From NCBI RefSeq assembly GCF_935822925.1, contig NZ_CAKXZS010000018.1:1-64000 (forward strand): a DNA stretch of 64,000 bases, written 5' to 3'. The stretch comes from Mesorhizobium ventifaucium (GTDB taxonomy: Bacteria > Pseudomonadota > Alphaproteobacteria > Rhizobiales > Rhizobiaceae). The position numbers and the translations under genes are program-made. The notes below the pieces were generated by a model, which did no database searches, was not told the DNA's origin, and worked only from the letters and a program-made list of their open reading frames with translations. Positions 61,201 to 64,000 of the stretch are shown one piece after another (position 1 is the first letter of the stretch; each line of letters starts with the position of its first letter).

Positions 61201-61304
61201 GGCGCATGATCCCGAAGAACGAAGAATCGTATTTCGGGATCATGCGCCAAAATCAAGGTGCTACAGCATCCTTTGCGCGTCCAAGAGGACGCGCGGCGCT
61301 GTAG
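61201..61304. repeat. Two dispersed palindromes upstream of tig
   Basis: GGCGCATGATCCCGAA at 61201-61216 is the exact inverse of 61233-61248, related to the GATCATG repeats elsewhere in the window. A second palindrome, 61261-61304, has a GCGCGTCC/GGACGCGC core inside CTACAGC/GCTGTAG. The interval 60917-61579 otherwise holds no gene; its end (61390-61440) is AT-rich and probably holds the tig promoter. Confidence 0.7.
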
Positions 61305-61579
61305 ACGCGAAGGTGGTTGAAAATCGGCCGCGCCTGTGACAAAAGGCGTGTCGAATGTGACGGGATGCGACGATCCACTTCTGCAGAATGTGATAAGAAG
61401 TCGGAAAAACAAAGACTTATTCACATTTTGGAGCGTGTTTTTGGACGATTTGAACCGCGTTGAGTGGACAGATCGCCAAGTCCCGCACCAAAAAGCCATT
61501 CCCGGCAAGATCATACCGGCAGGCTGTAAACGGCAAGAGCCCGTTTGGCTGCCTCATTGGTGGAAACGAAGGTTTTATG

Positions 61580-63052
61580 ATGCAGGTCACCGAAACGCTC
61601 AACTCCGGTCTCAAGCGCGAGATCAAGATCACCGTGCCGGCCGGTGACATGGAAGCCAAGCTGATGGCGCGGCTTTCCGATGCCAGGAGCAAGGTCCGCA
61701 TCAACGGCTTTCGCCCCGGCAAGGTGCCGGTGCAGCACCTGCGCAAGGTCTATGGCAAGTCGTTCATGGCCGAAGTGGTCAACGAGATCCTCAACGATTC
61801 GACTCGTTCGATCATTACCGGCCGCGGCGAAAAGGCTGCCATGCAGCCCGAAGTGATCATGACCGAGGACGAGAAGGAGGCCGAGAAGATCCTGGCCGGC
61901 GGCGCCGACTTCGAGTTCCGCCTGAACTACGAGATCATTCCGCCGATCGAGATCAAGGATTTCTCCGACATCAAGGTGACGCGTCAGGTGTTCGACGTGC
62001 CGGATTCGGAAATCGACGAGCAGGTCAAGCGTGTCGCCGAATCGGCTCGCACCTACGAACCGAAGACCGGCAGGGCCGCCGAGGGCGACCGCGTGACGAT
62101 CGACTATGTCGGCAAGATCGACGGTGAAGCCTTCAGCGGCGGCGCCGGCACGGACCAGCCGCTGGTGCTCGGCTCCAAGGAATTCATTCCCGGCTTCGAG
62201 GATCAGCTCATCGGCAGCAAGGCCGGCGACGAGAGGCAGGTCACGGTCACGTTCCCGGAAAACTACCAGGCGGCGCATCTTGCCGGGAAGGAAGCCACTT
62301 TCGACGTCACCGTCAAGGAAGTGTCCAAGCCCGGTGCGTTGGAGATCAACGACGAAATGGCCAAGAATCTCGGCCTGGAGTCGCTGGAGCGTTTGCGTGA
62401 AGTGGTGCGAGGTCAGATCGAGAACCAGTTCGGCTCGATGACGCGCCAGAAGATCAAGCGCCAGCTGCTCGACCAGCTCGATGCCGCCTACGCGTTCGAG
62501 GCGCCGTCGAAGCTTGTCGAGGCCGAGTTCAACAACATCTGGAACCAGGTCAACCGCGATCTGGAAGCCGCCGGCCGCAGCTTCGCCGACGAGGAGACGA
62601 CGGAAGAAGAGGCGCGCGCCGAATATATGCGGCTTGCCGAGCGCCGTGTGCGTCTCGGCCTGGTTCTCGCCGAAATCGGCGAGAAGGCCGGCGTCACCGT
62701 GTCGGACGAGGAACTGCAGCGTGGCTTGCTCGAGCAGGTGCGCCGCTACCCGGCCAACCAGCAGCAGGAAGCCTTCGAATTCTACCGCAGCAATCCCGAA
62801 GCGCTGAACACGTTGCGCGCGCCGCTGTTCGAGGAGAAGGTGGTCGACCATCTGCTCAGCCAGATTTCGGTCACCGATGTCAAGGTCAGCAAGGAAGAAC
62901 TGATGGCCGACGACGAGGACACCGAGACGGCCAAGTCAAAGCCGGCGAAGAAAGCCGCAGCGAAGAAGGCCGACGCCAACAAGGCCGACGATACGGAAGA
63001 GCCCAAGAAGAAGGCCGCGCCGAAGAAGAAAGCTGTTAAGGACGCCGAGTAA
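61580..63052 (+). CDS. tig: Trigger factor
   Basis: A 490-residue ribosome-bound chaperone and peptidyl-prolyl isomerase. The ribosome-binding loop is [10 protein letters not shown] near residue 45, the PPIase domain shows [18 protein letters not shown] and [16 protein letters not shown], and the helical arms follow. The C-terminus is a Lys/Ala/Glu tail ([15 protein letters not shown]), common in alphaproteobacteria. ATG at 61577 and 61580 are adjacent; the second has better spacing from GAAGG. Confidence 0.95.
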   Translation: MQVTETLNSGLKREIKITVPAGDMEAKLMARLSDARSKVRINGFRPGKVPVQHLRKVYGKSFMAEVVNEILNDSTRSIITGRGEKAAMQPEVIMTEDEKEAEKILAGGADFEFRLNYEIIPPIEIKDFSDIKVTRQVFDVPDSEIDEQVKRVAESARTYEPKTGRAAEGDRVTIDYVGKIDGEAFSGGAGTDQPLVLGSKEFIPGFEDQLIGSKAGDERQVTVTFPENYQAAHLAGKEATFDVTVKEVSKPGALEINDEMAKNLGLESLERLREVVRGQIENQFGSMTRQKIKRQLLDQLDAAYAFEAPSKLVEAEFNNIWNQVNRDLEAAGRSFADEETTEEEARAEYMRLAERRVRLGLVLAEIGEKAGVTVSDEELQRGLLEQVRRYPANQQQEAFEFYRSNPEALNTLRAPLFEEKVVDHLLSQISVTDVKVSKEELMADDEDTETAKSKPAKKAAAKKADANKADDTEEPKKKAAPKKKAVKDAE

Positions 63053-63073
63053 CACGACATTCTGCTGGATGTG

Positions 63074-63098
63074 AAAGGCCGCCCTTGAGGCGGCCTTT
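63074..63098. terminator. Bidirectional terminator between tig and the FadR-type gene
   Basis: AAAGGCCGCC pairs with GGCGGCCTTT across CTTGA. It serves the convergent genes on both sides. Confidence 0.75.
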
Positions 63099-63105
63099 GC
63101 ATTTT

Positions 63106-63849
63106 CTAGGCGACCTGCAGATCGTCGGCAGCGATATCGAGCAGCCGGTTCATTGCGGCCCTGGCTCCGGCCGTATCCCGCATACGGATCGCCTCGAGCA
63201 CGGTTTGATGCGCCGCCAGCGCCCGCGACTGCGCTTCCATCAGCCTGTTGGTGACGAGGAAGGACGCGCTCAGCGCCGCCTCCAGCATCCCGATCAATCC
63301 TTTCAGAACGACGTTATGGCTTGCCGCGATCACGCTGCGGTGGAAAGCCAGGTCCGCTCGGCAGACCCGGTCGAGGTCGTGCGGGATCGAATCGCGCATT
63401 GCGTTGAAGGCAGCCTCGATCGCTGCGAGATCGGAGCCGGTGGCGCGCCTGGCGGCAAGTTCGGCCGCAGCCGGTTCAAAGATGCGGCGTGCCTCGATCA
63501 AACCGGAAATCAGTTCGCTGTCATTCTTGATATCCGGGTGCCAGCTCAGCACCACGGGATCGAGCAGCCGCCAGTCATCGCGCGACAGCACGCGCACGCC
63601 GACCCGGCGGCGCGCCTCGACCAGCCCCTTTGCCGACAGCACCTTGATCGCTTCGCGTATCGAGGTGCGGCTGACACCCAACATCGCGCAGAGCTCTTCC
63701 TCGCGCGGCAGCATTTCGCCTTGCCGATAGACACCGCCAAGGATGCGACTGCCGAGCACGTTGACCACGGAATCGTGGATGCGGCTGCCGCCGGCGCCTT
63801 CGGCCAGGCGCCACGAACCGTCTTCGGCGACCGCGAGGTCAGATGCCAT
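63106..63849 (-). CDS. GntR-family regulator, FadR subgroup
   Basis: A 247-residue regulator with an N-terminal winged HTH (GEMLPREEELCAMLGVSRTSIREAIKVLSAKGLVEARR, about residues 44-82) and an all-helical FCD ligand domain (EARRIFEPAAAELAARR, RADLAFHRSVIAASHN with metal-binding histidines). FadR-subgroup members usually control sugar-acid or organic-acid breakdown. It is followed upstream by a divergent-order SDR gene on the same strand, a likely target. Confidence 0.9.
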   Translation of the reverse strand: MASDLAVAEDGSWRLAEGAGGSRIHDSVVNVLGSRILGGVYRQGEMLPREEELCAMLGVSRTSIREAIKVLSAKGLVEARRRVGVRVLSRDDWRLLDPVVLSWHPDIKNDSELISGLIEARRIFEPAAAELAARRATGSDLAAIEAAFNAMRDSIPHDLDRVCRADLAFHRSVIAASHNVVLKGLIGMLEAALSASFLVTNRLMEAQSRALAAHQTVLEAIRMRDTAGARAAMNRLLDIAADDLQVA

Positions 63850-63915
63850 GGTTTCCCGGCCCTTCTTCAGCTTGGCACCTCATAGGCGCGACTGGCGCGC
63901 CACGCAACGACGCTG

Positions 63916-64000
63916 TCAGTCATGGTAGAGCATCGACCGGCCGCCATCGACGACGATGCAGGCGGCGTTGACGAAGGGTGCCTCGTCAGAGGCGAGGAAC
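63916..64000 (-). CDS. SDR-family oxidoreductase, C-terminal end only
   Basis: The window cuts this gene. The visible 27 residues (FLASDEAPFVNAACIVVDGG, then RSMLYHD) are the typical C-terminus of a short-chain dehydrogenase/reductase, whose FVNA..VDGG pattern closes the Rossmann fold. It is upstream of the FadR-type gene on the same strand; co-regulation is plausible. Confidence 0.85.
   Translation of the reverse strand, partial: FLASDEAPFVNAACIVVDGGRSMLYHD

Overview
The window looks like the chromosome of a Mesorhizobium-type alphaproteobacterium (Hyphomicrobiales). It is GC-rich. It carries an ExoR homologue, a PopZ-family polarity protein, a fused SecDF, a DUF768-type small protein of a kind I associate with Mesorhizobium, and dispersed palindromic repeats of the rhizobial intergenic mosaic type. 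The species call is an inference from gene content; no rRNA is present.

Positions 32-16452 are an integrated phage-like element inserted in the 3' part of a tRNA-Asn gene. A 48-bp identity repeat marks both ends (32-79 and 16405-16452), and the tyrosine recombinase lies next to the left end. The left half holds a MerR-like regulator flanked by two matching palindromes, an AlpA-like protein, a RuvC-like nuclease, a RepA-like helicase, a terminase pair and a tail-fibre pair. I find no portal, capsid, tail-tube or lysis gene. The right half is cargo: a DUF1236 protein, an ATP-dependent DNA ligase, several small proteins, a divergent XRE/Tat-signal locus, and a DUF995 gene between duplicated terminators. 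The set reads as a phage satellite or a reduced prophage.

From 16.4 to 54.7 kb the window is ordinary chromosome. It has tRNA-Cys, an isoaspartate methyltransferase, tolC, popZ, valS, a FadL-type porin, ilvD-exoR, xthA, a VOC protein, erpA and dgt. A long co-directional block follows: argS, a giant SPOR protein, nagZ, scpAB, tatABC, serS, surE, pcm and an NlpD-like lipoprotein. After a reverse-strand ATPase come yajC, secDF, and the bacterial counterparts of mitochondrial complex I assembly factors NDUFAF3 and NDUFAF6. A duplicated, decayed copy of the yajC-secD junction sits between the two intact genes. A ParDE module has a frameshifted toxin and a 33-bp palindromic operator.

From 54.8 to 64 kb the most striking locus is a pair of DUF1127 genes followed on the same strand by two tandem arrays of three stem-loops. 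Every loop displays ACCUCCUCCC, as in the cuckoo/CcsR anti-Shine-Dalgarno small RNAs. Beyond it are a DUF2157 gene broken by two compensating frameshifts, a GDYXXLXY protein, and tRNA-Leu with a decayed island (tRNA fragment, GGGCACA boxes, a DUF5343 pseudogene with an intact TIGR02391 protein). A glycine-rich 14-residue repeat protein, trigger factor, a FadR-type regulator and the end of an SDR gene complete the window.
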